Origin: Lepturacanthus savala
Taxonomy: Eukaryota > Chordata > Actinopteri > Scombriformes > Trichiuridae
Assembly: GCA_030544235.1 (NCBI GenBank)
Contig: CM060471.1
Span: 11,269,348-11,333,347, forward strand
Direction of reading: 5' to 3'
Length of the DNA stretch: 64,000 nucleotides
In this document: piece by piece, positions 1 through 12,597 of the stretch
How positions within the stretch are numbered: position 1 is the first letter of the stretch
How the letters are laid out: each line of letters starts with the position of its first letter
Made by a program: the position numbers and the translations under genes
The notes under the pieces: model-generated
Seen by the model: only the letters and a program-made list of their open reading frames with translations
Database searches by the model: none
Told to the model about the DNA's origin: nothing

Positions 1-687
1 TTTCTAAATCAGTCCAACATCAAACCAGAACTAACTCATTAATATCACAAATGTTTTTTCATGTGTTTCTGAGCTGTTGATTTGTGTTTATAATATAAAT
101 CAGCAGTAAATGAATCCAACAGACATTAGAGCGACAAAATGAAGACGTACATCACTGAACGTGAAGTATTTTTTAAGGAGATCAGGACCAAGACAAGGTT
201 TTGCTAAACGTGTTTTATTATTTCATAAGATGTCTCATTTTAACTATTTATAACCGGTTAACTATTTAATTTAATAATAAAACATTCTCCATCTAAATTT
301 GACACATTTGACAGAATTAGTTCTGGTTGTCCGCTATTGGTGCATCTTCATCGTCGTTGAAACATTTCATAATGGATCACAAATGATTCCTTTCTGTGGA
401 GAAAAACACTTCATCTCAGATTGGAAAGCAAATAAAAATATCCCACATCATAGGCATTAAAATATTTGCATAAAATGCTGCGTTTGATATGAAGTCACTA
501 AAAATCCAAATAGGATAAAACATTGAAACGTGTTCAGATGAATCTGGATGTTTGATCCTTAGCAGTGTTGCTGATTTTGTGTGAAAAAAGAAAACAGGAA
601 CATAGATTCACACAAAAATCATCAAGATTTCCTTCTTAAATGTTGTTCCTCTGTAAATTTAAATGTGTTCTCCAGACTCCAGCTTCA

Positions 688-2314
<1,627 letters not shown>

Positions 2315-2380
2315 CCTGTATCACTGAAGTGTCTCTGAACAGCAGATCAGAAAACACTGAAACCAAAGAAACTCACTGCT

Positions 2381-2386
2381 CTTATA
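2381..2386 (-). promoter_or_regulatory. TATA box of the chemokine gene
   Basis: Read on the minus strand this is TATAAG, about 67 nt upstream of the chemokine ATG, so a start site near 2355 would leave a short 5' leader. A long CA/CG microsatellite (2400-2481) begins just upstream of it. The distance and single clean TATA match fit an inducible chemokine promoter. Confidence 0.55.
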
Positions 2387-2399
2387 GCGTCCAGGGCGG

Positions 2400-2432
2400 A
2401 CACACACACGCACGCACGCACACACACACGCA

Positions 2433-2481
<49 letters not shown>
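2400..2481. repeat. CA/CACG compound microsatellite
   Basis: Alternating CA and CACG units, upstream of the chemokine TATA box. This alternating purine-pyrimidine tract could adopt Z-DNA. Confidence 0.95.
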
Positions 2482-2483
<2 letters not shown>

Positions 2484-4014
2484 CATGCAGAGATCAGCTG
2501 TCTCTCCGTTTCCTCCCTTAAATCATATCAGTGACAGCAACACAGTGAAATCACACAAAACATTTTTAAAGTTCAAGTCTTGACCTTTATTTATCCAACC
2601 ACACACTTAACTACCTACAAAAAGAGATTTGAAGAAAACGTTAAAAATTACACACACACACACACACAGGTGAACTACAGTTCACACCACAAAAAAAAAC
2701 CCTCACTCCCAAAACCTAAAACTGCAGACATCTGGATCATCTCAATAAAGGGTCAGAAGCAGGTGAGGAAAGATCAGAAATTCCTGATGCAGCTGTGACT
2801 CAGTGTGATTTAGGTGTAATTGTGCTTTACAGTAACCTGTGACGCTGCAGCATCACTCACACTCTGCTGATCTTGCTGTCACACGATGAGCTGCTAATGA
2901 CAAACAGGAAAAATCCATCTACACTTACAGCACTTTCCACATTTCTCCCATTAAGCCCTCTCATACACATTCTTCTGTATTTCACATATGTATGTGTGTA
3001 TATATCTATAGATAGTCACAAATTTAAAATAAATGATCATTGTTAAGGTAAAATTTTAACAAAGTGTGGTTTTAATGGAAGTCAATGGACATGTAATGTA
3101 TGGAGGAAGCTTAATGGGTGAAATTGAAAAAGTATGAGGCCACATGCATTAACACAATGAACACAGAAGTCCAACATGTCTGAGAACACATAGTTATTTG
3201 ATATTTATCTTTTTTGTCTTGCCATGTCATCAGATTCACTGTGTGACTGCTCTTTAAATGACTGGTAGTTACAGAATGAGGACAGAAAAAACAGGACCAA
3301 TTTATCCCTAAATTATGACAATTAGCACCATTTAAAATCTGTAAAACAGCCCAAAGTGGATCAGACTGTGACAGTACTGCAGGATTATTGTGTGTAAACT
3401 TGTTGTAGTGATGAACATATGGGAGACAATACAAAACAAGACTGTGCTGGGTTTTACTAACGAGAGGAAGTACTAACTCAAACTGGTGTAAACTAATGAA
3501 AAGTGACATTATAGAAAGTATAATTTCACCTGTTTCTGTTTTCCAGATTGTTTCAAAGCTGTTACCGGCCTACCAAGAAAGGAGGTAACTAATATTGAGA
3601 TGTATCAAGTGATATTTATAATTTTTTTTGCCATTTTCAACTAATTACTTCTGTTTCAAGGAGAATTTCTGCCTTTTTTCCGCAGCATGGACTATTTTCT
3701 GAACTTTTGAGTGTCTGCTGGATGATCTGGGCAGAAACTGAGCTCGCTGAGTTTGGTGAGAGTTGTGATGCTGCAGGAAGTTCGTCAGCTGTGTTTTTAA
3801 AACCACAGGGAGTTTGTTACTATTAACAGAGTCGAGTCACTAATAAACTGGCCAGAGACTTTTTATCAACGAGACCAAGATAAACTGGAGGAGTCACTGA
3901 CCACACACAATAATCTGAGTTTATTTTGATAACTTCTGCATTCTCCTCTTCACTGTTGACTGAGCTGCCGCTTCTTTCTCGATACTGAACCAAATATATA
4001 CATTGTTGCTAATT
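2482..4014. other. Intergenic, no gene seen
   Basis: AT-rich DNA between the chemokine and rnps1. A short CA run (2650-2668) and a GACCTTTATTTATCC motif like a LINE tail (2581-2596) are visible. A 132-codon open frame on the minus strand (3111-3509) has no recognisable domain and looks fortuitous. A candidate AATAAA for rnps1 on the minus strand is at 3920-3925. Confidence 0.5.
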
Positions 4015-4570
4015 TCAGGGCTGAAAGTAAAGACTATTTTAATAATTGAGTAATCTATTGATTATTGAAATGACTAATCAATCATTTGTTTGGTTCATAG
4101 AATGGTCTAAAACTTCAGTCACTGTCTCTCAAAGATGAAGGTTCAATCTAAAATGTATTTTTTAGTAGTTAGAAAATAGATCATTTAGTTGATGAATAAA
4201 TTGGTTGCCTACTATTACATTATTACATTATTTACCAACTATTTTGATAATCGATTAATCAGTTTAAGTCCAATTTTTGAGTCCAAATTCTCTAGTTCCA
4301 GCTTCTCAAATCAGATTATTTTCTGGTTTCTTTAATCTTCTATAATTATAAACTGATGATCTTTGGGTTGTGGACTGGTGGTCTGGACAAAAAGAGACAT
4401 TTTAGGTTGAATCTTCATCTTTGGGAACAGTGATTCACATTTTACATGTTTTTTTATGAACAACGAATCAATAATCAGTTTAATAATTAACAGATTAATT
4501 GACAGATTAAAATAGTTGTTGGCCTATTGGCAACTGGTTAAGTGACAGCAATTAATTGATTTGTTGTAGC
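4015..4570. mobile_element. hAT-type MITE, two overlapping inverted copies
   Basis: The left part resembles the MITE family best seen at 62533-62853: attenuated GGGCTGAAAGTAAAGACTAT end, then TTTGGTTCATAGAATGG and TCTCAAAGATGAAGGTTCAA. The right part carries the same internal motifs in reverse (CAGCTTCTCAAATCAGATTA, TGATCTTTGGGTTGT, GTTGAATCTTCATCTTTGGG). It lies just downstream of the rnps1 stop codon, possibly in its 3' UTR. Confidence 0.6.
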
Positions 4571-4854
4571 TGTATTCCCCTCCAACACCTTAAGATAGGA
4601 AAAGGAGTGTGGAAAATGTTGAAAATATCACTATTAACAGTGGACGTGTTGGAAGCTGCATTTTACAGCAGAACTTCTGCACCAGGAAAATATTGTTTAG
4701 CTTCACAGAACTTTTTCACAGTTTGAAGTCAGCAGAAAACAAGCGAGCAGGTGCACTGAGGATTTGAATCAGACAAACCATGAAAGTATTTCTTTCATGT
4801 TTGTATCGATAGAGGAGGAGCAGCAGCAGGAGGAAGAGGAGGAGTTTCCTGATG

Positions 4855-7800
4855 TTAGCGTGACGAGTTGGAACTGGAGCGCGACCGGTGGCGGCGGCGT
4901 CCGGGCGATCGAGACCTGCGACGCACTGGTGAGCGTCGCCGTGGAGACCGAGATCTAGGAGACAAGATCACAGAGTGACGCTGAGATCACGGCAGGAACA
5001 GAAATCGCAAAAATCAGCACTCAAAGAGTTCAGGGTTAATTAACAGATCCGTTAGTTACGCGTCACTCACCTTCTCCTCATGCGAGGCGGCGTGCGGCGC
5101 CACATCGGTGGAGGCGGCGGCATCCGGCGGGGAGGAGACAGCCGGCGAGGGGGAGGACGCACGGCGGGAGCCAGGATACCGGTGACTGTGATCTCCTGGC
5201 CGTCAATCTGACCTGTTGACAGGAAAATAACTGATTAATCAGTAAATAACAATAGTCACGTTCAACCTGGAGACATCAGCGTCGGCGTTCGACACTCGCC
5301 TCCGTCCATGTGTTTCAGAGCCTTCTCCGCCTCCTCTGACGTCTCGAACTCCACGTACGCGTAGCCCTTGCTCAGGTGAGGGTGGACGCGGTTCATGGGC
5401 ATGTCGATCATCTTGATCTTCCCGTAGGTGGAGAAGATCTCCTGGATGTGCTCCTACAGACGGGAAAAAAAAAGATTTAGATTCAGCCACAGTTTCTGAA
5501 AATGAGCTTCAAGCAGATTTCAGTCAACAGCTGAATTAGCGGTGTCACAATTTTCAATTTCTTTTGAAAATCAAACTTGTGACCGTGAATAAACGCAGGC
5601 TGTTTTAGCAGTAGCTGATAAACAGGCCCGAGACATTTTACCATGGGACCAAGATAAACCAGAAGAGTCACTGACCACACAAAATAATTGAGTTTATTTT
5701 TATCTTCTGGATTTTCCGAACCACTGGACAGCTTTAAACTCGTCCAAGCCAGACCTTATTAAATCATTTTAACTTAAGCAATACAGATTTTTCTCAGTCC
5801 GACCTCAACCAATAAACTTGATTTGTGAAGCATGTTTTCAGGACTTTTCCAAAACTTTTTGGGTTTCTTTATATTTTCGAAACTTCTCCAGGGCTGAAAA
5901 TTTCTGTTTTCATATTCCGTGCTTTTTCTGTCTGGGCTAAAAAAAGATATTTGAGGTTGATTCTTCAGCTTTGGGGAACACTAATCGACATCTGCCACCA
6001 TTTTATCAACCTAACTAATGATTCAGGGCGACACGGTGGTGCAGAGGTTAGCGCTGTTGCCTCACATGCATGTTCTCCCTGTGGTTTTCACCGGGTACTC
6101 CGGCTTCCTCCCACAGTCCAAAAACATGCTGAGGTTAATTGGCAACTCTAAATTGCCCGTAGGTGTGAGTGTGTGAGTGAATGGTGTGTGTGCCCCACGA
6201 TTGGCTGGTGACCATCTGGGGTGTATCCCTGCCTCTCGCTGTAACGTGCTGGGATAGGCTCCAGCAGACCATGTGACCCTAATGAGGAATAAGCAGGTAT
6301 AGAAAATGACTGACTGACTAATGATTCAAGTGATTTCAACAATCGACAGATTAATTCATCTTTAAATCTTCTTTAGTTATCTTTAATCACTTTCCCTGTT
6401 TTTCTTCCTTTAAAACAACAAGCAGAAAAACAGAAATGATGCTCTTCATGTTGTCTGATGTAAATTTCAAATTTTAAATGTGTCCTGATGTTCCTAAAGA
6501 ACCTCATTTAAAAAAGGAAACCATTAATTTGAGGTAACTACTGAAGTATCAACCTTGATGACGTTCCTGGTGAGCCGACCCAGGTAAACCTTGGTGGGCT
6601 TTGGGGTGGGGCTCCTCCTCCTTCGGTCCCGGTCCCTGTCCCGGTCTCGGTCCTCCTTCTTTGCAGATTTCGACCTACAGTTAGTGGCAGAGTGATATTT
6701 TTTTACTCCCTCATTACAGTAATTAGGTTAAATCCCTGGATGTCAGATATAGCGCATTTTCTTTTTTTCAATTCACGGTGGTCTGTTGCGTACTTTGAGC
6801 GTGAGCGTCGTCTGTTGTTGTGGCGCTGCCGACTGGGGCTCGGCGAGGATGAGGAGGAGGAAGAGGAAGATGAGCGGGAGCTGGAGGAGCCGGAGTGGCT
6901 GGAGGCCGAAGAGCTGGAGCCGCTGGAGGAGCTGGACCCGGAGCCGGAGCTGCTGCTGGAGCTGGAGCTGGACCTGAACAATAATAACCAATAAAATAAA
7001 TACTGTATAAATAATCAATATACCAAAGCAAATAACATGTTAGTAATAATAATCACAAAAACGTTAACATGTTAGAATAATTTAAACATACATATTAAAG
7101 AAAATAATTGTTATAATTTGAGTGACTCAGCAGTTTTTACTCATGGACGATTCTACTTTACTTTATTAAGATGTATTAAGAGCATTGTACATACTCTGTC
7201 CATAGCTGTATATAATTACATACTTTCATTATATAGTATTATTTCTAGTATTTAATATATTTTATATATTATATTATTCCTTTATTACTGAACATTGGGC
7301 TGCCCTGGGAACAGGGAATCAAATTTCATTCATCACATATAAATGTGCTGAATGACAATAAATAATCTTTGAATCCTTAATGATTCAAGTTCTACTTTAC
7401 TATAACTTTATTATGATTTAGCAGATGCTTTTGTACAATGAATGTACAACAAAAATCTATAAAAAAAAACAACAATATCAATACAGTCCAATTCAGACAG
7501 ATTAACATAAACATAAATATGAAAGACTTTACCACATTTCCCTTTCATTGAATGGAAAATAAACATATAAAACTGGGCCATGGAATCATTTGGTGTGAAG
7601 CGTCTCTGACCTGCTGCTGCCGCTGGACGCGCTGCGGCGGGTTCGGTTCTTCTCTCGGCCGCGGTCTTTGTCGGCCCCTTCTTTTGTGGGTCCTGATTTC
7701 TCGGATTTACTTCGCGTTTTGCTCTTGTCGTCGTCCTTCCTCTTCGTTGGGGAAGGAGCCCTGAGGAAATACAACAAAGAGTTTTTAGGAATGCCATGTC

Positions 7801-8486
7801 CAAATTCTCTCTGAAGACTACTAATCTGTAGTCTTCTATAATAGTAAACTGATGATCTTTGGGTTGTCATCTGTTGGTCTTCAGGGTTTTTTTTTTTATA
7901 TAATTCTACCTGTACTGAAACACATTTAATACTGAACCAATGAACTACGTCATACAACATTATGTTGGATGAATGAAAAATTAATTTTTGAGTTGGTCGT
8001 TTTCTCAAAAAAGGGTAAGAAACATTTCACGTTCCTATGTGGAACATTTAGCTACGTCTCTAATCTGAAAACTACATGAAAAACTATAATGTGAACAGGT
8101 GTTTTGTTTTATTATCGCTGCTGTTGACGCTGCCTAAAAACGAACCAAAGATTAAGATAATGGAATTTATTTTATTTTTATAACTATCATTTATTATTAT
8201 TTAATTACAGCTTATTTACGTTAAAACGTTTGATTTAATTAATGTTTACACCTAAAATACCAACGATATTGAAATACATTTATAATTTTTGCTGGGCTCG
8301 AACGGACGCTTTGATGCTAACTTAAACATGCTAACGCGAGTTAACTCGCAGGCTAGCTGCTGAGCTAACGTTAGCTTCACGTGTTATGCAGATGGTGTGA
8401 ATCGCGTGTTTACAACAGATTCGAACTATATTTTATTTATCGGCCGAACATATATAAGTTTATAGAAACGGAGGCTTCACTTACAT
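4855..8486 (-). CDS. rnps1: RNPS1, serine-rich RNA-binding protein of the exon-junction/ASAP complex
   Basis: RNPS1 activates splicing and joins the ASAP/PSAP complexes on spliced mRNA in the nucleus. Coding exons on the minus strand: 8485-8486 (AT), 7611-7760, 6794-6973, 6554-6674, 5300-5453, 5071-5212, 4855-4954 (stop TAA 4857-4855). They sum to 849 nt, 282 aa, near the roughly 300 aa of vertebrate RNPS1. The N-terminus reads MAPSPTKRKD, with its ATG split AT/G by intron 1. Residues about 51-110 are a Ser-rich tract; the RRM covers about 139-215 with RNP2 VYLGRL (140-145) and RNP1 KGYAYVEF (180-187). The tail is Pro/Arg-rich then RS-rich, ending RSRSSSNSSR. Exon 5 ends GGAG followed by a GC donor (gcgagt), and this junction restores MDGGQIDGQ. 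All phases agree. A SINE inside a MITE lies in the intron at 5454-6553. Confidence 0.93.
5830..6370. mobile_element. hAT-type MITE interrupted by a SINE
   Basis: Diverged copy of the MITE family seen at 62533-62853, in reverse orientation within an rnps1 intron. Recognisable parts are GAGGTTGATTCTTCAGCTTT and ACTAATGATTCAAGTGATTT on either side of a SINE insertion (6026-6316). Ends are uncertain. Confidence 0.5.
6026..6316 (+). mobile_element. tRNA-headed SINE, internally deleted
   Basis: Starts GGGCGACACGGTGGTGCAG, whose TGGTGCAGAGGTTAGCG portion resembles a pol III A box, and ends with a short TGAC simple repeat. It is flanked by a perfect 12-bp target duplication ACTAATGATTCA (6014-6025 and 6317-6328). 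The B-box segment present in the copies at 43520 and 49908 is missing, so this copy should be inactive. Confidence 0.75.
7140..7375 (+). mobile_element. Possible LINE 3' tail
   Basis: In an rnps1 intron. The motifs GGGAACAGGGAATCAAATTT and AATGACAATAAATAATC followed by TTTGAATCC resemble the 3' ends of fish non-LTR retrotransposons. There is no coding part and the 5' limit is not defined. Confidence 0.35.
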
Positions 8487-8570
8487 CTCTGCAGCTCTAC
8501 AACAGGCGCTGAGAGATGACGTCACGCTGTAGCTTGGAATAAACCAATCAAAACAAAGAACACGCGCGCG
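8487..8570 (-). promoter_or_regulatory. rnps1 promoter and 5' leader
   Basis: Just upstream of the split start codon the sequence carries a perfect palindromic CRE, TGACGTCA (8517-8524), and a CCAAT box on the plus strand (8544-8548), followed by a short CG-rich run (CACGCGCGCG). There is no TATA box. This fits a housekeeping promoter. The leader reads into the first donor GTAAGT at 8484-8479. Confidence 0.6.
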
Positions 8571-8939
8571 CAGGATGAGGTGGGTTAATGGTTCCTCTCT
8601 GTGGACTGACAGGCCAGACTAACCCTAACCGCTGTTTTCATCAATAATCAAAATAACAGACTGATAAATAATCAATATAACAAGATTGTTTAAATATTCA
8701 ATATACTAAATACTGACTAAATTATCAAACTAAATAAAATGCATAAAAAACAATCACAAAGAAGAAAGTTACCTAATATTCCTTACCTAATAATAAAGTT
8801 TTCTATTAATTAAAATAATCAATCCTTACATTTCTTTAGACAAGGTTCAAGTTGACTTAGCAATTTTCACCTATTCTTCTAAATGCATTTCTTTACTGAA
8901 CAGGCTCAGTGTGAAGCCCTGCTGATAAAAAGCTTTATG

Positions 8940-9029
<90 letters not shown>

Positions 9030-9279
9030 GATCTCTAAATGCGGGAAGTTGCCTGACAAGTCTTACTGAGGGACTAAATTACAGAAAATAAGATCCGTTA
9101 ATAGACCTTGTATCTATTTCCTTGTATTTTAAGTAGCATCTCTATGGGAACAGCAGCTTTGTTACTAAAGAGAAAATATATGTTTAGTACACTTTATTGA
9201 ACAGAAAGTTTGTAGTTTCAGTTTGAGCTTGCACACAGAAGGAAGGAAACTGCATGAGCGTTTGCTTTTCCTGGCAGCC
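8571..9279. other. rnps1 / slc2a11-like intergenic region with CA microsatellite
   Basis: AT-rich spacer between two divergently oriented genes, with an 85-bp CA run at 8943-9027. Just before the transporter start, TTTGCTTTTCCTGGCAG (ending 9277) looks like a good splice acceptor, so a non-coding or short upstream exon may exist in this spacer. I cannot identify it. Confidence 0.5.
8943..9027. repeat. CA microsatellite, 85 bp
   Basis: Uninterrupted CA dinucleotide repeat between rnps1 and the sugar transporter. Confidence 0.95.
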
Positions 9280-10818
9280 ATGCTGCAGATGAAGTCCAGA
9301 GGAGAACCTGATCCAGAGGACACCGGCAAACCCTCCCCAGCCTTGGCTCTGACTGTGTGCTCTGCTGCCATTGGAGGCACCTTCCAGTATGGCTACAACA
9401 TCTCCATCATCAACGCTCCCACCAGCCACATCCAGGATTTCATCAATGACACCTATGTGGAGCGTTGGGGCTCAGGACTGGACACCCGTCAGGTGACCCT
9501 GGCCTGGACCGTCATCGTCTCAGCCTTCTCTCTGGGGGGTTTCCTTGGCGCCCTGCTTGCGGGACCAATGGCAGTCCATTTTGGGAGGAGAAACTCACTG
9601 CTTCTGAACAACTCCTTTCTGTTTGTCGGCACAGTGCTTGTGCTAACGTGCAGGGCGGTGAAATCATTTGAGATGATTGTCCTTGCTCGGTTTCTGGTGG
9701 GGATCAACTCGGGCGTCAGTATGAACGTCCAGCCAATGTACTTTGGGGAAAGTGCCCCCAAACACCTCCGGGGCGCGGTGGCGTTTTCCTCTGCCGTTTT
9801 TACGGCTTTGGGGATTTTCTTGGGTCAAGTTGTGGGACTCACTGAGCTGTTGGGAACTGAACCTCTCTGGACTTACCTACTCGCTAGTAACTCTTTGCCG
9901 GGGTTGATCCAGCTGCTGACGCTCCCCTGGTTCCCCGAAAGCCCCAGGTACCTTCTGATCGATCGGGGCGACAGGGAGGCATGTGTCCGGGCACTTGGGC
10001 GACTCCGAGGTGGCGGGCAGGCTCCGGTCTCAGAGATGGAGGAGATGCTTCAGGAACAATCTACAGCCTTAAACTCCAGGTCTTCAGCATGTGCCAAGAC
10101 TCCGTGGTCCCTTTTTAAGGATCGTGACCTGCGATCCCAGCTCAGAACCGTCATGGCAGCGAGCAGCGCCATGATGCTCTGTGGGAACGATTCCATCTAC
10201 TTCTACGCATCCTACATCTTCCTGGAGGCAGGAATTCCTCCGGAGAACATCCAGTACGCCTCCATTGGCACCGGGGCCTCGGAGCTGACGGCATCTTTGC
10301 TGAGTAACTTCCTGATTGAGCGAGTTGGCCGCAGGCACCTTCTTGTTGGAGGATACGGTCTGATGTGTTGCTGGTCCATCGTCTTTACCATCGCTCTCAC
10401 GCTCCAAAGCCGTGGTGTCGTAGCGATGCGCTACCTCAGCTTGGCATGTGTGTTCGCCTACATCCTGAGTTTCGGTCTGGGCCCCGCAGGTGTGACGGGG
10501 ATCTTGCCAGCCGAGATCTTTGACCAGTTGGCACGGCCGGCGGCGTACATGGTCGCCGGGTCAATGATGTGGATCAACCTGTTCCTGGTGGGGATGTTGT
10601 TCCCCTTTATCGTCAGTGGCCTCAGGAACTTCTGCTTCCTGCCATTCTCGGTTGTGTGTTTGGTGTCCGCCGTGTTTTTGGCACTCAGCTTACCGGAGAC
10701 GAAGGGAAAGACGCTGGCTGAGATCACCGCAGAGTTCGATAGCAATAATGGAAAGAAGGTGGATCAGTCCAGAGGGGATCAGGACCAGCTGGGTAAAGCT
10801 GCTCCTTCAATCAACTGA
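9280..10818 (+). CDS. slc2a11l: SLC2A11-like facilitative sugar transporter, single exon, 512 aa
   Basis: Twelve-helix MFS sugar transporter of GLUT class II, expected to move hexoses down their gradient at the plasma membrane. Seen: GYNISIINAPT in helix 1, N-glycosylation sequon at N56 in loop 1, GRR after helix 2 (about 103), MNVQPMYFGESAPK, PESPR (about 219), CGNDSIYFYAS near 300 in place of the class I QLS region, ERVGRR (about 346), SFGLGPAGVTGILPAEIFDQ and PETKGKT (about 471). The CGNDS motif and the GPAGVTGIL stretch are SLC2A11 hallmarks. I start at the ATG at 9280; the frame is open further upstream but has no ATG, and a splice-acceptor-like tract ends at 9277. The whole protein sits in one exon, although mammalian SLC2A11 has many introns, so this may be a retrocopy that stayed open. 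A poly(A) signal candidate is at 11221-11226. Confidence 0.9.
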   Translation: MLQMKSRGEPDPEDTGKPSPALALTVCSAAIGGTFQYGYNISIINAPTSHIQDFINDTYVERWGSGLDTRQVTLAWTVIVSAFSLGGFLGALLAGPMAVHFGRRNSLLLNNSFLFVGTVLVLTCRAVKSFEMIVLARFLVGINSGVSMNVQPMYFGESAPKHLRGAVAFSSAVFTALGIFLGQVVGLTELLGTEPLWTYLLASNSLPGLIQLLTLPWFPESPRYLLIDRGDREACVRALGRLRGGGQAPVSEMEEMLQEQSTALNSRSSACAKTPWSLFKDRDLRSQLRTVMAASSAMMLCGNDSIYFYASYIFLEAGIPPENIQYASIGTGASELTASLLSNFLIERVGRRHLLVGGYGLMCCWSIVFTIALTLQSRGVVAMRYLSLACVFAYILSFGLGPAGVTGILPAEIFDQLARPAAYMVAGSMMWINLFLVGMLFPFIVSGLRNFCFLPFSVVCLVSAVFLALSLPETKGKTLAEITAEFDSNNGKKVDQSRGDQDQLGKAAPSIN

Positions 10819-11529
10819 TGCAAGATCCTGATCCTGCTCTGAAGAACACAGATATTTAAAATCTTCTAGTAAAATAGAAAGTTTGCTTACTGCAATTTGT
10901 AATCATAAGAGTTTTATTTGTTAAAGATGTTGTCTATGTTATAACTGAGAATTCAACAAACCATAAGGTTTTATATCAATTAAATCACACTGGAGAGATC
11001 CTATTATTATTGTAGGATCATTAATATATCAGTACTCAAACATAACTGTTAATGGTTTCTCTTATAATTACTGGGTCCACTTTCCTACTTGAAAAATTAA
11101 ATGGAATAGAAGATCTGTAATTGTGCCAAAACAGCATCAATGTAAAATGAAAATGGAATTATTCCCTTTCCTAAACTTGTGTTCAAATATTTGTATAAAA
11201 AATCTATAAATTATCTACTAAATAAATGCACTTAAAGTTAAATATGACACCTTTAAAAATCCAACACCACAAATAATAAACCATAAATCTGCAGTCATAT
11301 TCACACAGATTCCCTGAAAACCTGACAATGTTTCTGTTTGCAGTAAAAGTTTTTGTTTGTAGGGTTATTACATTAAAGGTTGTTGTGATATTTTTATTTT
11401 AATAATAATAAAAATGTACCCATTCACCAGTTAACTGAAGACAAATGCCCTCAGATATTTGATTCATCCATATGGGAACCAATCACAAATCAATGCACTT
11501 CACTGATATCATTCAAGTTCTATGCCAAA
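10819..11529. other. Transporter 3' flank, no gene seen
   Basis: AT-rich sequence following the transporter stop codon, with AATAAA at 11221-11226 as a plausible poly(A) signal. No open frame with recognisable content and no poly(A) tract marking the end of a retrocopy were seen. Confidence 0.5.
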
Positions 11530-11690
11530 ATAGTATAGCTGCAACTAATGTCTATTTTTATTATTGAAATGATTAATTGATTAGTTGTTTGGTTCATAAA
11601 ATTGTGTAAAATTGATCACTGTTTCCCAAAGCTAAAGATTTAACCACATTTTTTTATTGGTCCAGAGTCTAACACCTTTTGTTTGCTGCC
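11530..11690. mobile_element. hAT-type MITE fragment
   Basis: AGCTGCAACTAATGTCTATT followed by TTGATTAGTTGTTTGGTTCA and GTTTCCCAAAGCTAAAGATT matches the left half of the MITE family at 62533-62853. The right end is missing. Confidence 0.6.
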
Positions 11691-11879
11691 TGTCTCTTTG
11701 TAGGGCAGTACTGTCCTAATAAGACATTCATAATGAAGTAGAATATGATAAATTAAACTATCTTCACTGATGAAAGCTACTGTAAAAATAGCTCTTCATT
11801 GATATACATTTAAAGTAACATTCTAAAAATGGAACAATAGATTAAAGAAAACACATGCTCTTTATATGTTCATAATACT

Positions 11880-12465
11880 AAACAGTAATCTCCCTCCCAC
11901 AGCTCTAATGGAAGTTCAACCAAGTTTATTCCTGTGAAATTAACCGCATGCTTTGGGGAAAAATACATTTTTCAAGACTAAATGCCTATCACACAAATGT
12001 AGGAAACCCATTTGCAAGGCCCACACCCAAGGATACTACTGCTTTGAATGCACACAGTAATTTTGTTGTAGATGATGTGATCTATGTTTTGTTTGTATTG
12101 AACTCATGCTGCATACATATAATGAATGCATTATGACTTAGTTATGGAGATTGTTTTTGGTGTTATGATAATAGGAACAGTGTTCAATGTTCCAATGGTT
12201 GTACCATATGTTTTTGCAAATTGCACTTTCAGTACAATAAAAAAACACCATTATATTAACTGTTATGTTTTTTTTGTCTTTGGTAAAACAGGAGACATAA
12301 AAGGTGTTTGTATTAAAATTGTGTCAGATTGGTTATTTATATGTTTTAATAAGATATGTAGTTCAAAATTGGGTATAGACTTGTATTAAGATGGTATTCT
12401 TTGCCCGGATCAAAATTGACCCAGACCATACCATGAAGGCATAGAATCTGAACAGTATGCAAGGG
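11880..12465 (+). mobile_element. piggyBac-like element, 3' remnant
   Basis: The frame at 11980-12060 reads KCLSHKCRKPICKAHTQGYY then CFECTQ and a stop. The spacing CxxxCxKxICxxHx5CxxC (with one extra residue before the first pair) matches the C-terminal zinc-binding domain of piggyBac transposases. About 400 bp further the sequence ends GTATGCAAGGG directly against TTAA (12466-12469), the target site of this superfamily. The catalytic domain and left end are not recognisable upstream, so the element is dead and truncated. The 5' limit is arbitrary. Confidence 0.6.
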
Positions 12466-12597
12466 TTAAAAAGCATATTTCAGGTTAGAACCTCATTTAA
12501 AGCGATGCTTTTTGGAATGTGGGAGGAAGCCGGGAACCCAGGGAACATGGGGAGAACAAACTTTACTTTCATCAATGACTGATTGTAGCCAGACAAA

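Noticed and set aside
317..393. Exon-like segment on the minus strand after CTCCACAG, with CFNDDEDAPIADNQN and a stop
   Set aside because: First considered as exon 3 of the chemokine. In the incoming phase it ends early and lacks the fourth cysteine and the CVDP-W motif, whereas 688-766 supplies both with a correct phase.
3111..3509. 132-codon open frame on the minus strand
   Set aside because: AT-rich composition, no domain, no splice or promoter context.
6703..7031. Several overlapping open frames on both strands
   Set aside because: Alternative frames of the serine-rich rnps1 exon 6794-6973; only the Ser frame agrees in phase with its neighbours.
9223..9279. Upstream extension of the transporter frame
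   Set aside because: It contains no ATG and looks like intron or leader with an acceptor at its end; the ATG at 9280 is the better start.
9489..10745. Open frames inside the transporter gene in other frames
   Set aside because: Shadows of the SLC2A11-like coding sequence.
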